Notes: generated from the letters alone by a model not told the origin. DNA of 64,000 nt from Lolliginicoccus suaedae (GCF_008312885.1 NZ_VSSO01000001.1:1-64000); one strand, 5' to 3'; counted from the stretch's first letter, positions 1-8,704 are shown. A program made the numbers and translations.

Positions 1-38
1 ACCCGACAGGGTGCGGGAGAGTAGGACACCGCCGGGCA
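1..38 (+). rRNA. rrf: 5S rRNA, 3' end only
   Basis: The first 38 bases match the conserved 3' third of actinobacterial 5S rRNA, including the segment GAGAGTAGGACACCGCCGGG that closes the molecule. The 5' part lies outside the window, so an rRNA operon ends at the left edge. A strong hairpin terminator follows 15 nt later. In M. tuberculosis the single rrn operon also lies just upstream of the adenylate cyclase/nucS region, which fits this placement. The exact 3' end is uncertain by a few bases. Confidence 0.9.
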
Positions 39-53
39 AACACATGTGAACAA

Positions 54-93
54 GCGGGAGGGGCGGTCGCCAGCAGGCGACCGCCCCTCCCGC
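54..93 (+). terminator. rRNA operon terminator hairpin
   Basis: Perfect 18-bp GC-rich stem (54-71 with 76-93) around an AGCA loop. There is no following T-run, which is usual for actinobacterial terminators. It lies directly behind the 5S rRNA end and probably ends the rRNA transcript. Confidence 0.9.
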
Positions 94-250
94 CAATTCG
101 CCATGCTCGTGGGCGATGGCCCCTGTCGCGCCCCGCCGAACGGCCGGGCCACGAGCACCGGTCAAGCTCCGTATGAAGCTCGTTCCACAGAACCCCACCC
201 ATCCCGCCTACTGGCGTTCACCGGTCACCAGTCAGAGTGCGACTCAACCA

Positions 251-1837
251 TCAGACTGACTCTGAGGCCGACTCGACTGGCTGGGCATCAGCCTTGCGCG
301 GGACCGCAACAACAGTCATCGCTTCGCGGCCGCGCAACTGCACCTCGCGCTCTGGGCGCCACTTGCGTGACTCCCGAGCGCCGGCAGCTTCCAGGCAGGC
401 CCCCGAAGCGGCGATCCGGCCAGGGACAGTCTTGGCCACATCGGATAGTCGTGCTGCCTCGTTCACAGGATCCCCGATGACGGTGTACTCGAAGCGCTCG
501 TGCGCCCCCACGTTGCCCGCGACCGCGATGCCGTACGCCACACCGATGCCTGCCTCGCAATCAGGCACTTCGCGCTCGAGCCGCTTCATGATGGTCCGCG
601 TGGCACGCAGCGCAGCTCCAGCTGGATCATCGACCTCGATCGGCGCTCCGAAGATGGCGAGCGCGGCATCCCCCTCGAACTTGTTGATGAAGCCACCATT
701 GCGGTCCACTTCCTCGACGACGACGGCGAAGAACCGATTGAGCAGGGCAACGACCTCGGTCGGTGGCAGTTGGGTGGCCAGCCGTGTAGAACCGATCAGA
801 TCGACGAAAAACACCGCGACCGAGCGTTCCTCGCCGCCGAGCTCCGCGTCGTGGTCGAGCGCGTTGGCAGCGACCGCTCGCCCAACATGGCGACCGAAGA
901 GATCGCGGATGCGTTCCCTTTCGCGGAGTCCTTCCGCCATCCGGTTGAACCCGACTTGAAGGTCGCCGAGCTCCGATCCGTCGAACACGACGACCCGGGC
1001 ATCGAAATCGCCTTTCTCGATCTTCCGCATGGCATGCCGCACCACCCGCACGGGAGCAATGGTTCGCGAGGTATTCAGCAGTTCCATGAACCCGCCGAAG
1101 AGCAGGACGATCGCGCCGAGAGAGAGTATGGAGATGATGAGCGGTGCGATCTTCACGTCGTCGCGGACGATGGCGGCGATCGCGATGACCATCAAGCCAC
1201 TGACAGGGACACCGGTCCCCACCATCCACGTGACCATCGAGCGGCTCACCGCGCCCGCGCGGCGGCCGGGGTGATCTCCGTAGGAAAGGACCTCCGCGGC
1301 AGCGGGCCGCAGCGCGAACTCGCTGAGCAGGTAGGCGATCGCGCACACGACCATCCCTGCCGATGCGAGGGTGAATGCCATCTTCGCGATGATCTCGGGC
1401 TCGATGGCCCCGTACCACGCGGTGAACAAGACCAGCGCGATGCTCCACAGCGCGAGCTGGATGAACGTGAGCCGCCACGGGGTGGCGAGCGCGATGCGTC
1501 GTTGCCGGGGCGTGGGAGGCTCGCCGCTCTGGGCCCATCGGAGGTCCTTGAGCGCGCGACGGGTTCCCCACACGATGCCCAGGAACAAGGCAGCACCGAC
1601 ATACACAGGTACGCCAACAATGTTGGGCACGAGGAACTTGGTCTGTATCACCGAGGGGCCGGGAACCACCCAGACGATGAGCACCACCACGATCGCGATC
1701 CCGATGATGTTGGCGCCGACGAGGAACGTGGTGAGGAGCAGTTGCACACGGATCCGCCGCGCGGTCCGTCCCTCGTTCTCGCGGCCAAGCAGCCAGGAGC
1801 CGAGCGGTGATCGGGGACTGGGCAGGACGGGACTCAT
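251..1837 (-). CDS. membrane-bound class III adenylate cyclase with HAMP domain
   Basis: Makes cAMP from ATP at the inner membrane face. About six hydrophobic segments occupy residues 30-270, a HAMP linker lies near 260-313, and a class III cyclase domain follows. In that domain I see the first metal Asp in FFVDLIGSTR (about 346), GGFINKFEGDA with the second metal Asp, and VIGDPVNEAARL supplying Asn and Arg of the transition state, so it should be active. The layout is that of the mycobacterial Rv1318c-Rv1320c group. I chose the ATG at 1837; an ATG at 1924 would add 29 unrelated residues. The gene is divergent from nucS, as in M. tuberculosis. The sensory input of the membrane part is unknown. 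Confidence 0.9.
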   Translation of the reverse strand: MSPVLPSPRSPLGSWLLGRENEGRTARRIRVQLLLTTFLVGANIIGIAIVVVLIVWVVPGPSVIQTKFLVPNIVGVPVYVGAALFLGIVWGTRRALKDLRWAQSGEPPTPRQRRIALATPWRLTFIQLALWSIALVLFTAWYGAIEPEIIAKMAFTLASAGMVVCAIAYLLSEFALRPAAAEVLSYGDHPGRRAGAVSRSMVTWMVGTGVPVSGLMVIAIAAIVRDDVKIAPLIISILSLGAIVLLFGGFMELLNTSRTIAPVRVVRHAMRKIEKGDFDARVVVFDGSELGDLQVGFNRMAEGLRERERIRDLFGRHVGRAVAANALDHDAELGGEERSVAVFFVDLIGSTRLATQLPPTEVVALLNRFFAVVVEEVDRNGGFINKFEGDAALAIFGAPIEVDDPAGAALRATRTIMKRLEREVPDCEAGIGVAYGIAVAGNVGAHERFEYTVIGDPVNEAARLSDVAKTVPGRIAASGACLEAAGARESRKWRPEREVQLRGREAMTVVAVPRKADAQPVESASESV

Positions 1838-1925
1838 GGCCCCAGAGTAGGGCAGCGGCGGTGCGGCAATGGGACGTTCGTCGGCTCGGCCCCGCGTGGC
1901 ATTCGGTGCCTGGCCATGCTGCACC

Positions 1926-1931
1926 TATTGT
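1926..1931 (+). promoter_or_regulatory. -10 element TATTGT for leaderless nucS
   Basis: TATTGT ends 6 nt before the GTG that aligns with the conserved NucS N-terminus, the spacing expected if transcription begins on the start codon. No ribosome binding site is visible. Confidence 0.5.
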
Positions 1932-1937
1932 GGACGG

Positions 1938-2597
1938 GTGCGTTTAGTTATAGCTCAGTGCCAGGTTGATTATGTTGGACGCTTGACCGCTCATCTGCCG
2001 CTCGCGAAGCGGTTGCTGCTGGTGAAGGCAGACGGCTCGGTGAGCATCCATGCCGACGACCGTGCCTACAAGCCGTTGAACTGGATGAGCCCGCCGTGCA
2101 CCTTGACCGAGAACGGCAATGAGTGGGTGGTGGTGAACAAGGCGGGCGAGGAGCTTCGCATCACCATCGATGAGATCGAGCTCGATGCGTCGCATGAGCT
2201 GGGCGAGGATCCTGGCTTGATCAAGGATGGTGTGGAGGCGCACCTCCAGATCCTGCTCGCGGAGCACGTGGAGACGCTGGGGGATGGTTACCGCTTGGTC
2301 CGGCGCGAGTTCCCCACAGCGATCGGCCCGGTGGACCTGATGTGCCGCGATGCGGAAGGTATCAGTGTCGCGGTCGAGGTGAAGCGGCGGGGCGAGATCG
2401 ACGGTGTGGAGCAGCTCACGCGCTACCTGGAGCTGTTGAACCGGGATCCGTTGCTGGCACCGGTGCGGGGGGTTTTCGCGGCGCAGCAGATCAAGCCGCA
2501 GGCGCGGACGCTCGCGTCGGACCGCGGTATCCGCTGCTTGACCCTGGACTATGACCAGTTGCGGGGTCTGGGCAGCGACGAGTATCGGCTTTTCTGA
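1938..2597 (+). CDS. nucS: mismatch-specific endonuclease NucS/EndoMS
   Basis: 219 residues, usual family length. NucS cuts both strands at mismatches and replaces MutS/MutL in Actinobacteria and some archaea. The N-terminal half carries the conserved RLTAHLP...[18 protein letters not shown]-binding section. The C-terminal half holds the nuclease core: VDLMCRD, then VAVEVKRRG (PD-D/ExK type), then EQLTRYLE. The protein ends in DEYRLF, compatible with a sliding-clamp contact at the extreme C-terminus (inference). The start is the GTG at 1938 because [19 protein letters not shown] aligns with the family; an ATG at 1869 would add a non-conserved 23 residues. A TAnnnT box 6 nt upstream suggests a leaderless mRNA. 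Confidence 0.95.
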   Translation: MRLVIAQCQVDYVGRLTAHLPLAKRLLLVKADGSVSIHADDRAYKPLNWMSPPCTLTENGNEWVVVNKAGEELRITIDEIELDASHELGEDPGLIKDGVEAHLQILLAEHVETLGDGYRLVRREFPTAIGPVDLMCRDAEGISVAVEVKRRGEIDGVEQLTRYLELLNRDPLLAPVRGVFAAQQIKPQARTLASDRGIRCLTLDYDQLRGLGSDEYRLF

Positions 2598-2678
2598 CGT
2601 CGATGGTGTGCTTTCTCACCGCTTGCTGGGGGACGGGGCGGTCCGTTCTTCTGTGCTGGCCCGGATAGACTGGGCGGC

Positions 2679-3035
2679 ATGCCGCGCCGGAACACGCCCC
2701 AGCGGAACGCTAGCCAACGTCGTCAGTCGGGGCGCCGCTCGGGCTCCAGCGACGCACGGCCACCAGGCGTCCACCTAGGGGGACTCTCGAGTCCTCGCAC
2801 GGAGCATGGCTCCCCGAAGGGCTGGGGCGATGACGAGTTCCTGGTCCGCGATGTGCCAGGCAGTGCCGCTACGAAGGATTACCGGTGCCCGGGTTGCGAC
2901 CAGGTCATCATGCGGGGCTCCGCGCACGTGGTGGCGTGGCCTAGCAGGCCTGGGGGAACCGATGACCGACGTCATTGGCACCGTGGATGCTGGAACAGGC
3001 GCGCGACCCGCTCGGTGACCAGGAAGTGGTCGTGA
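2679..3035 (+). CDS. conserved actinobacterial protein with putative zinc-binding Cys/His motif
   Basis: 118 residues. The N-terminal 45 are basic and low in complexity (Arg, Ser, Gln, Asn). The C-terminal half contains CPGC at about residue 70, then HWHRGCW near 98-104, a C-x2-C...H-x-H-x2-C arrangement suited to one zinc. Similar short proteins follow nucS in many actinobacteria and are often annotated 'ATP/GTP-binding', which nothing in this sequence supports. A TAGACT box (2666-2671) ends 7 nt before the ATG, so the mRNA is probably leaderless. The gene is convergent with the coiled-coil gene at 3071. Function unknown; position beside nucS hints at nucleic-acid work. Confidence 0.75.
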   Translation: MPRRNTPQRNASQRRQSGRRSGSSDARPPGVHLGGLSSPRTEHGSPKGWGDDEFLVRDVPGSAATKDYRCPGCDQVIMRGSAHVVAWPSRPGGTDDRRHWHRGCWNRRATRSVTRKWS

Positions 3036-3070
3036 TCGAAGCGGATCGCGCGCCTGTCGAGGGTAGCTAG

Positions 3071-4054
3071 CTAGTTCTGCTGGCTGGACTGTGAGTCGTC
3101 GTCGGACTCGAACGGATCCTGCATCTCGCCCGTGGTCTCGCTGTCGGTGGCGTAGCGGCGAGTGTTGCGGGTGTTGTCGTCAATGGCGTCATCGGCTGCG
3201 CTGCGGGCGCTCGACTCGGTGTCGGTCTTGCCAAGCACGCCGGGGAATGCATCGAACTGCTCCCGGACGCTGGCGATCTGCTTGAGCAGGTGATCCCGCA
3301 CGGAACCAAGCTCGTCGACGATCTCGGTGGCGCGAGCGATGCGCGTATTGGCGTCGCCAGTGGCCTCGTTGATCACGTCCTCGGCTTCCGCGTGCGCATC
3401 GTTGACGGTGCGATCGGCATCGCGGCGTGCACGGTCACGCAGTTCCTCGATCTCGCGGAGCGCTGCGGTGCGCTTCTCGGACATGGTGGCGTTGAAGTCC
3501 TCGAGCTGCTGGCGCTGCTGCGCGGCGGTCTCGGCCTCGATCTGGCGGCGCTTGGCCTCGGCGCCCTCGACGATGCGCTCGGCCTCGCTGCGGGCACGCG
3601 CGAGGGTTTCCTTCTGCTCGGCCTCGAGGCGGGCGCGGCGCTGGGTCCACTCCTCGTACTCGCGCTTCTGCCGGGTCTCGAGCTCATGCGCGTTCTGCTC
3701 GGCGATCGACATGGTCTCGGCAGCATCGGCGCGGGCCTGCTCGCGCGTCTCGGTGGCTTCGTCGGCGGCGAGGCGCATCATGCGGGCGATGCGATCGCTG
3801 ACGTCCGCTGCCGTGGTGGGCGCGGTGGCGAGCTGGTCGACATCCTCGCGCAGCGCCTGGATCTCCGCACGGGCCTCATCGAGCTGGTAGGCGAGATCGT
3901 TCGCCTGGGCGGCGATGGCATCGCGATCCGCCGCGGTGACGCGGATCTCCGCGTCGATCCGGCTCAGGTGCTCATGGACCTCGGTGCGATCGTAGCCACG
4001 CATCGCAATGCTGAACATCGTGCTGTGGGGGGTAGCTTCGGTGGTGCGCGCCAT
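3071..4054 (-). CDS. DivIVA-like coiled-coil protein
   Basis: 327 residues. Residues 13-55 (MFSIAMRGYDRTEVHEHLSR...) resemble the N-terminal membrane-targeting section of DivIVA/Wag31 proteins, which contains a GYD motif. From about 40 to 270 the protein is a near-continuous Ala/Glu/Arg/Gln-rich coiled coil, and the last 55 residues are acidic and Asp/Ser/Thr rich (ends DDDSQSSQQN). Proteins of this build organise polar growth and cell-wall synthesis in actinobacteria; Wag31 itself is normally next to ftsZ, so this is a paralogue. There is no transmembrane segment. A specific name is not justified. Confidence 0.75.
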   Translation of the reverse strand: MARTTEATPHSTMFSIAMRGYDRTEVHEHLSRIDAEIRVTAADRDAIAAQANDLAYQLDEARAEIQALREDVDQLATAPTTAADVSDRIARMMRLAADEATETREQARADAAETMSIAEQNAHELETRQKREYEEWTQRRARLEAEQKETLARARSEAERIVEGAEAKRRQIEAETAAQQRQQLEDFNATMSEKRTAALREIEELRDRARRDADRTVNDAHAEAEDVINEATGDANTRIARATEIVDELGSVRDHLLKQIASVREQFDAFPGVLGKTDTESSARSAADDAIDDNTRNTRRYATDSETTGEMQDPFESDDDSQSSQQN

Positions 4055-4143
4055 CGTTATCAGCCTCTATCGTGCGGTGCGCTTCCGTCCCCGGGAAGCT
4101 GCAGTCACTGGATCTGGTGAACCCAGTGTGCACGTCATGGCCG

Positions 4144-4617
4144 CTATTGGTGGTGTGGCGCGCCGTGGGCGGGCTCAACAAGTTCGACGAGGATGCCGCC
4201 CGCATCCTTGGGGTGCACGAAGTTGATCCGCGAGTCGGCGGTGCCGCGGCGGGGCTCGTCATACAGCAGGCGGACACCGAGTCCGGTCAGGTGCTCGGTG
4301 ACGGCGTCGAGGTCGGTGACGCGGTAGGCGAGCTGCTGCATGCCGGGGCCGTGGCGGTCGAGGAACTTCTTGATGGTGGAGCTGTCATCGAGGGGCGCGA
4401 GGAGCTGGATCGCGGTCGCGGCGGAGATGTCGGTGCCCTGCGCGGCGGGCACGAGCATTGCTTCCTCGACGCCCTGGCCCTCGTTGGTCTCGCGGTGCGC
4501 GAGCACGAGCCCGAAAGTGCGGCTGTACCAGTCGATTGCCTGGTCCAGGTCGGCGACCGCGACACCGACGTGGTCGATCGCCGTGATCAAGGAACCGATC
4601 TCAGGTGTGGACAGCAT
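4144..4617 (-). CDS. mce: methylmalonyl-CoA epimerase (VOC family)
   Basis: 157 residues. Interconverts (2R)- and (2S)-methylmalonyl-CoA between propionyl-CoA carboxylase and methylmalonyl-CoA mutase. Two VOC beta-alpha-beta modules are visible: [21 protein letters not shown] at the N-terminus with the first metal His, and the C-terminal module ending [10 protein letters not shown] with the metal Glu. In the middle, [11 protein letters not shown] has Gln-Gln where the Propionibacterium enzyme has His-His; I believe this is usual in the actinobacterial branch. TAACGT (minus strand, 4624-4629) ends 6 nt before the ATG, so probably leaderless. Divergent from the thiolase gene, as in M. tuberculosis (Rv1322A/fadA4). 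Confidence 0.88.
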   Translation of the reverse strand: MLSTPEIGSLITAIDHVGVAVADLDQAIDWYSRTFGLVLAHRETNEGQGVEEAMLVPAAQGTDISAATAIQLLAPLDDSSTIKKFLDRHGPGMQQLAYRVTDLDAVTEHLTGLGVRLLYDEPRRGTADSRINFVHPKDAGGILVELVEPAHGAPHHQ

Positions 4618-4790
4618 GTGTCGACGTTATCGTCGCTCTGCCAGGAATGCCCAATCCACGTGATCGACGCCACACGGGCGCGGCGCGCAAGCGGCCCGGT
4701 AGTCTTGCTGGACGCGGGAAAGTGGACCCGTCACGCGTCGTCCACGCCTCGCCCCACACGCGGAGACTCGTCAGGAATGCGGAGGTTCGG

Positions 4791-5975
4791 ATGACAACGT
4801 CAGTCATCGTTGCAGGTGCGCGCACACCGATCGGCAGGCTGCTCGGCTCGCTGAAGGGGCTGAGCGCCGCCCAGCTGGGCTCGATCGCCATAGCGGGCGC
4901 GCTGGAGAAAGCGGGTGTCGCGGCCTCCGATGTCGACTATGTCATCCTCGGCCATGTGCTCCAGGCCGGCCAGGGCCAGCTGCCCGCGCGCCAGGCCGCT
5001 GCGGGCGCGGGAATCCCGATGAGCGTGCCGTCCATCAACATCAATAAGGTGTGCCTCTCGGGGCTCAACACCATCGCCATGGCTGATCAGTTGATCCGGG
5101 CGGGCGAGGTGGAGATCGTTGTCGCGGGCGGCATGGAATCCATGTCCAACGCCCCGCACCTGCTGCTCGGGAGCCGTGAGGGAACTAAGTTCGGCGATAC
5201 CAAGCTCGTCGATCACATGGCGTTCGATGGGCTTCGCGATCACTTCACCGCGGAGGCCATGGGCAAGCTCACCGATGACCGCAATGACTCCGACAAGGTG
5301 TCGCGCGAGGAGCAGGACGCGTTCGCCGCGGATTCCCACCAGCGGGCCGCCCGCGCGTGGGAGGCCGGGCTGTTCAAGGACGAGGTTGTTCCGGTGGAGA
5401 TCCCGCAGCGCAAGGGCGCTCCCGTTGTGTTCGACCGCGACGAGGGCGTGCGCGGGGACACGACAGCGGAGTCGCTGGGCAAGCTGCGGCCGGCGTTCCG
5501 CCGTGACGGCACCGTGACGGCCGGCAATGCCTCGCAGATCTCCGACGGTGCTGCCGCGGTCGTCGTGATGAGCAAGGAGAAGGCCGAGTCGCTGGGACTG
5601 GCCTGGCTCGCGGAGATCGGGCCGCATGGCATGTCCGCCGGGCCGGACTCGACCTTGCAGTCCCAGCCAGCGCTGTCGATCGCCAATGCCTGCGCGAAGG
5701 CTGGGGTGGAGCCGGCCGAGCTCGATCTCGTGGAGATTAACGAGGCATTCGCTGCGGTTGGCTTGGTCTCGGCGCGCGAGCTGGGCGTCAGCACTGACCG
5801 GATCAATGTCAATGGTGGCGCGATCTCGATCGGTCATCCGCTCGGCATGTCGGGCGCGCGCATCGTGCTGCACCTGGCGCTGGAGCTGCAGCGCCGTGGC
5901 GGCGGCGTGGGCGCCGCGGGATTGTGCGGCGGTGGCGGCCAGGGCGATGCACTGATCGTGCGGGTGCCTGCCTGA
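4791..5975 (+). CDS. fadA4: acetyl-CoA C-acetyltransferase (thiolase)
   Basis: 394 residues, standard length. Condenses two acetyl-CoA or cleaves acetoacetyl-CoA. The active-site cysteine is in [16 protein letters not shown] (about 90), the catalytic His in [19 protein letters not shown], and the C-terminal Cys in [14 protein letters not shown]. The start ATG has a GGAGG ribosome site 5 nt upstream; upstream in-frame codons are not conserved. Gene order with mce matches M. tuberculosis fadA4 (Rv1323). The symbol is assigned by that synteny and family. Confidence 0.92.
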   Translation: MTTSVIVAGARTPIGRLLGSLKGLSAAQLGSIAIAGALEKAGVAASDVDYVILGHVLQAGQGQLPARQAAAGAGIPMSVPSININKVCLSGLNTIAMADQLIRAGEVEIVVAGGMESMSNAPHLLLGSREGTKFGDTKLVDHMAFDGLRDHFTAEAMGKLTDDRNDSDKVSREEQDAFAADSHQRAARAWEAGLFKDEVVPVEIPQRKGAPVVFDRDEGVRGDTTAESLGKLRPAFRRDGTVTAGNASQISDGAAAVVVMSKEKAESLGLAWLAEIGPHGMSAGPDSTLQSQPALSIANACAKAGVEPAELDLVEINEAFAAVGLVSARELGVSTDRINVNGGAISIGHPLGMSGARIVLHLALELQRRGGGVGAAGLCGGGGQGDALIVRVPA

Positions 5976-6032
5976 TCGTGGTGCCTGCCTGAAGCGTCGG
6001 CCGAGGCGCTGGGCCGCACGACATGTTGGCTG

Positions 6033-6082
6033 CAAACGCGATAGAAGCTGCTCGAACTCCGGGGCAGCTTCTATCGCGTTTG
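6033..6082. repeat. intergenic palindrome, 19-bp stem, GATAGAA type
   Basis: Perfect 19-bp inverted repeat (6033-6051 with 6064-6082) around a 12-nt loop. The arms contain AAACGCGATAGAAGCTGC and so are much richer in A/T than the other terminators here. It lies 57 nt behind the thiolase stop codon. The core AAACGCGATAGAA recurs in the palindrome downstream of gatB at 39357-39369. It could act as a terminator, but there is no T-run and the arm sequence is shared between distant sites. Confidence 0.85.
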
Positions 6083-6160
6083 GCGTTCTCCGGTGCTTTT
6101 GGTGCCTGGCGGCCGCCCTGCGGCTACCAAGCACCCGCAGCCGCCACGCGCGGGTGATGT

Positions 6161-6179
6161 CTACGACAGGATGTCGTAG
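6161..6179. promoter_or_regulatory. operator-like palindrome upstream of DUF3817 gene
   Basis: CTACGACAGGATGTCGTAG is a perfect 8+3+8 inverted repeat. It ends 30 nt before the DUF3817 ATG and 17 nt before its likely -10 (CACAAT, 6197-6202), so it covers the -35 region. That position and symmetry fit a dimeric repressor site; the regulator is unknown. Confidence 0.5.
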
Positions 6180-6209
6180 TCCTTGGCGGCGTGCGGCACA
6201 ATGGGCGGC

Positions 6210-6602
6210 ATGCGTGCTAACCCGTATCTCCAGGATCTCTTCTCCGTCGCGACCCCGGCCAAGCGGTTCCGTCTTATCGCCGTGATCGAGGCCCTGACCT
6301 GGGCGGGGCTTCTGGTCGGCATGTTCCTCAAGCACGTCACCCACACCACTGAGCTGGGAGTTCAAGTGTTCGGGGCGCTGCATGGGGGTGCGTTCATGCT
6401 GTTCATCGCGGTCACGGCCGCGACCGCCTGGAGCCTGCGCTGGAACTGGCGCGTCATCGTGCTCGCCCTGCTCTCGAGCATCCCGCCCCTGGCCACCGTG
6501 GTCTTCGAGGTGTGGGCGGCTCGCCGCGGGCACCTGGCGGAGCTCTCCGCCGCAGTGGAGAAGGGCGAGAGCGTCGACGCTCGCGCGCAGGGGCAGGGAT
6601 AG
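6210..6602 (+). CDS. DUF3817 integral membrane protein
   Basis: 130 residues. Three hydrophobic helices are visible: FRLIAVIEALTWAGLLVGMF, the GALHGGAFMLFIAVTAATAW segment, and VIVLALLSSIPPLATVVFEVW. The FRxxAxxEAxTWxxLLxGM and HGxxFxxF patterns are typical of DUF3817 proteins, common in actinobacteria and without known function. The tail is short and charged. I chose the ATG at 6210 because it begins MRANPYLQDLF and sits 7 nt after a possible -10; another in-frame ATG lies at 6201. The gene is followed 74 nt later by the thioredoxin-TPR gene. Confidence 0.82.
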   Translation: MRANPYLQDLFSVATPAKRFRLIAVIEALTWAGLLVGMFLKHVTHTTELGVQVFGALHGGAFMLFIAVTAATAWSLRWNWRVIVLALLSSIPPLATVVFEVWAARRGHLAELSAAVEKGESVDARAQGQG

Positions 6603-6676
6603 GGAACCCGGAGCGATAAGCCAACGGCGAACGCTCCTGGCTGTCAGCACGGCCCAGCTCATGCCAGACTAGATAC

Positions 6677-7639
6677 GTGACTCGACCTGGACGACCAACC
6701 CCTGCAACCTCGTTCGCCGGTGCCGTCGATCTCTCGGCGCTCAAGGAACGTGCTGCCCGCCGTTCCGCACCACAGGCCAGCAATCCTGCTGCGGCCCCGC
6801 CCGGCGCGGACTCGTCGGCTTCCACCGCATCAGGCGTTCCGGTGATCGTTGACGTCACCGAGGCCACCTTCGAGGCCGAAGTGGTCGAGCGGTCGAACCA
6901 GGTGCTCGTGGTCGTGGACCTGTGGGCGCCCTGGGCCGAGCCTTGCAAGCAACTATCCCCGGTGCTGGAGAAGCTCGCGCGGGAAGGCAGGGGCAGCTGG
7001 ATCCTCGCGAAAATCGATGTCGAGGAGAATCCCCGCATCGCGCAGGTCTTCGGCGTGGAATCCATCCCCACGGTTGTGGCCATCGCAAATGGGCAGCCGG
7101 TGCATGCGTTCGCGGGCGCGCAATCGGAGGACCAGATCCGCAACTGGCTGGCCGAGCTGCAGAAGGCGGTCGGCGACAGGCTGCCCGGCCTGAGCGCAGA
7201 GGGGGAGGCCGAGCCCGCGCAGCCGCCCACCGATCCCCGTTTCGAGGCCGCCGAGGAGGCGCTCAACGAGGGTGACTTCGACAAGGCCGAGGCCGAGTAC
7301 CAGAGGATTCTCGGCGAGGAGCCCCGCAACGCCGAGGCCAAGTCCGGGCTCAACCACGCTCGATTCCTCGCTCGCGTGCGCTCGATCGACCCTGAGGCGC
7401 CGCGCAAGGCTGAAGCCGACCCCACCGATATCGAGGCCCAGCTCGCGGCAGCTGATCTGGAGATCATCTCGCAGCAACCAGGCAAGGCATTCCAGCGGCT
7501 CATCGAGGTCGTGCGGGCCACCTCCGGGGAAGACCGCGCCGCCGCGCGGGAACGGCTGCTCTCTCTCCTGGAGATGTTCGATCCCGCTGACCCCACCGTG
7601 CTCGCCGCGCGCCGGGATCTCGCCGCAGCCCTGTTCTGA
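6677..7639 (+). CDS. thioredoxin-like TPR protein, CnoX/YbbN family
   Basis: 320 residues: a Pro/Ala/Ser-rich N-terminal section (about 1-55), a thioredoxin fold (about 60-165), and a helical TPR-like C-terminus (about 185-320) including EAAEEALNEGDFDKAEAEYQ. CnoX proteins hold unfolded clients and pass them to chaperonin. The site that is WCGPC in true thioredoxins reads WAEPC here, so the first cysteine is lost and the protein cannot act as a normal disulphide reductase. The cis-Pro (VESIPTVVA) is present. It is the counterpart of Rv1324 by position. The GTG start is preceded by CAGACT at 6 nt, so possibly leaderless. Confidence 0.88.
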   Translation: MTRPGRPTPATSFAGAVDLSALKERAARRSAPQASNPAAAPPGADSSASTASGVPVIVDVTEATFEAEVVERSNQVLVVVDLWAPWAEPCKQLSPVLEKLAREGRGSWILAKIDVEENPRIAQVFGVESIPTVVAIANGQPVHAFAGAQSEDQIRNWLAELQKAVGDRLPGLSAEGEAEPAQPPTDPRFEAAEEALNEGDFDKAEAEYQRILGEEPRNAEAKSGLNHARFLARVRSIDPEAPRKAEADPTDIEAQLAAADLEIISQQPGKAFQRLIEVVRATSGEDRAAARERLLSLLEMFDPADPTVLAARRDLAAALF

Positions 7640-7663
7640 GCAGCCATACGCTGGCCCCGCAGG

Positions 7664-8638
7664 TCACGATGCGGTCCGGCCAGCTTCCGGCCACGTTTGC
7701 TCGGCGACGCGGTAGAAGTTGCCGCCGAGCACGGCGGTGATGTCGCTGTCGGCCCATCCGCGCTGCTCGAGGTGGTGCCCGAGCTGCAGGAAAGTCTCTG
7801 GCGGCATCCATTGGATGGGGCCCCAGCGGGTGTAGCTGTCGTCGAAGAGTGCTGGGTTCGCGGCGATCTCCTCGAGGAAGTCCTCGTGGTCGAAGGAATA
7901 GTCGCTGCTGACTCCGACGTGCTCGATGCCGACGAGCTCTACCGCGTGCTCGATGTGCCGGGTCAGTGCCTCAAGGGTGGGGGTATTGGGGCCGAGAAAG
8001 ATCCCGACGCACGTGATCCCGATGACCCCTCCCGTCGCGGCGCAGGCAATGGCTTGCTCGTCGGTGATGTTGCGTGGGTGATCCCAGACCGCCCGCATGC
8101 ACGAGTGGCTGTAGACGACGGGCCTGGTGGATGCCTCACACATGTCGAGGCCGGTTCGGGTGCTGCAGTGCGAGCCGTCGGGCACCATCCCTGCGGAGTT
8201 CATCTCGGCGACGATCGCTCGCCCCCATGCGGTGAGGCCGGTGTCCTCGGTGTCGAGGCTGCCGCAGCCGGCGGCGTTCGCGTGGTTGTAGGTGGGCAGC
8301 ATGGTGCGTACTCCGAGGGCGGCGAACCGGTGCACGTTGTCGAGGTCTCCCTCGAGCGGTCCGGAGTCCTCGAGATCGAAGGCAACGGCGATCCTGCCGG
8401 AGTCCCGGACTGCTGCCACGTCGGCGATGCTTGTGACGAGGTCCATCTCGGGGGAGGTGCCTATCTCGCGCCGGAAGTGGTCGAGCAGCCCGAGCACGTC
8501 GTCGCGGCTATGCGGGGCGTACCCGGCGTTGACCGAGGCGAAGGTTCCACCGGGCCACCGGTAGCGGCTCAGCTCCGTCACGTCCGCATCGAGGCTCAGC
8601 GGCAGGCACGTGTGCTGTTCCCAGAGCAAAGGCGTCAT
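7664..8638 (-). CDS. membrane dipeptidase family (peptidase M19)
   Basis: 324 residues, a zinc-dependent amidohydrolase-fold dipeptidase family. Landmarks in order: WEQHTCLPL near the N-terminus, SGPLEGDLDNVHR with the bridging Glu, VPDGSHCS and VVYSHSC each with a metal His, and HVGVSSDYSFD with the late Asp. The usual HxD of the first metal site is HTC here, so Asp is replaced by Cys. This looks like a subfamily feature, but it leaves the exact substrate and even the activity open. No signal peptide, so cytosolic. It stands between the thioredoxin gene (convergent, 24 nt) and the lipoprotein gene upstream on the same strand. Confidence 0.82.
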   Translation of the reverse strand: MTPLLWEQHTCLPLSLDADVTELSRYRWPGGTFASVNAGYAPHSRDDVLGLLDHFRREIGTSPEMDLVTSIADVAAVRDSGRIAVAFDLEDSGPLEGDLDNVHRFAALGVRTMLPTYNHANAAGCGSLDTEDTGLTAWGRAIVAEMNSAGMVPDGSHCSTRTGLDMCEASTRPVVYSHSCMRAVWDHPRNITDEQAIACAATGGVIGITCVGIFLGPNTPTLEALTRHIEHAVELVGIEHVGVSSDYSFDHEDFLEEIAANPALFDDSYTRWGPIQWMPPETFLQLGHHLEQRGWADSDITAVLGGNFYRVAEQTWPEAGRTAS

Positions 8639-8704
8639 GCCCCATGATCTTGCACGACACCAGGCACCGCTGCGACGAGATTCCCAGCGCGGGCCCTGTG
8701 CCCT

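Noticed and set aside
1837-1924. Earlier ATG of the adenylate cyclase at 1924
   Set aside because: It would add 29 Arg/Pro/Ala-rich residues without conservation and would leave only 13 nt to the nucS start, removing room for both promoters.
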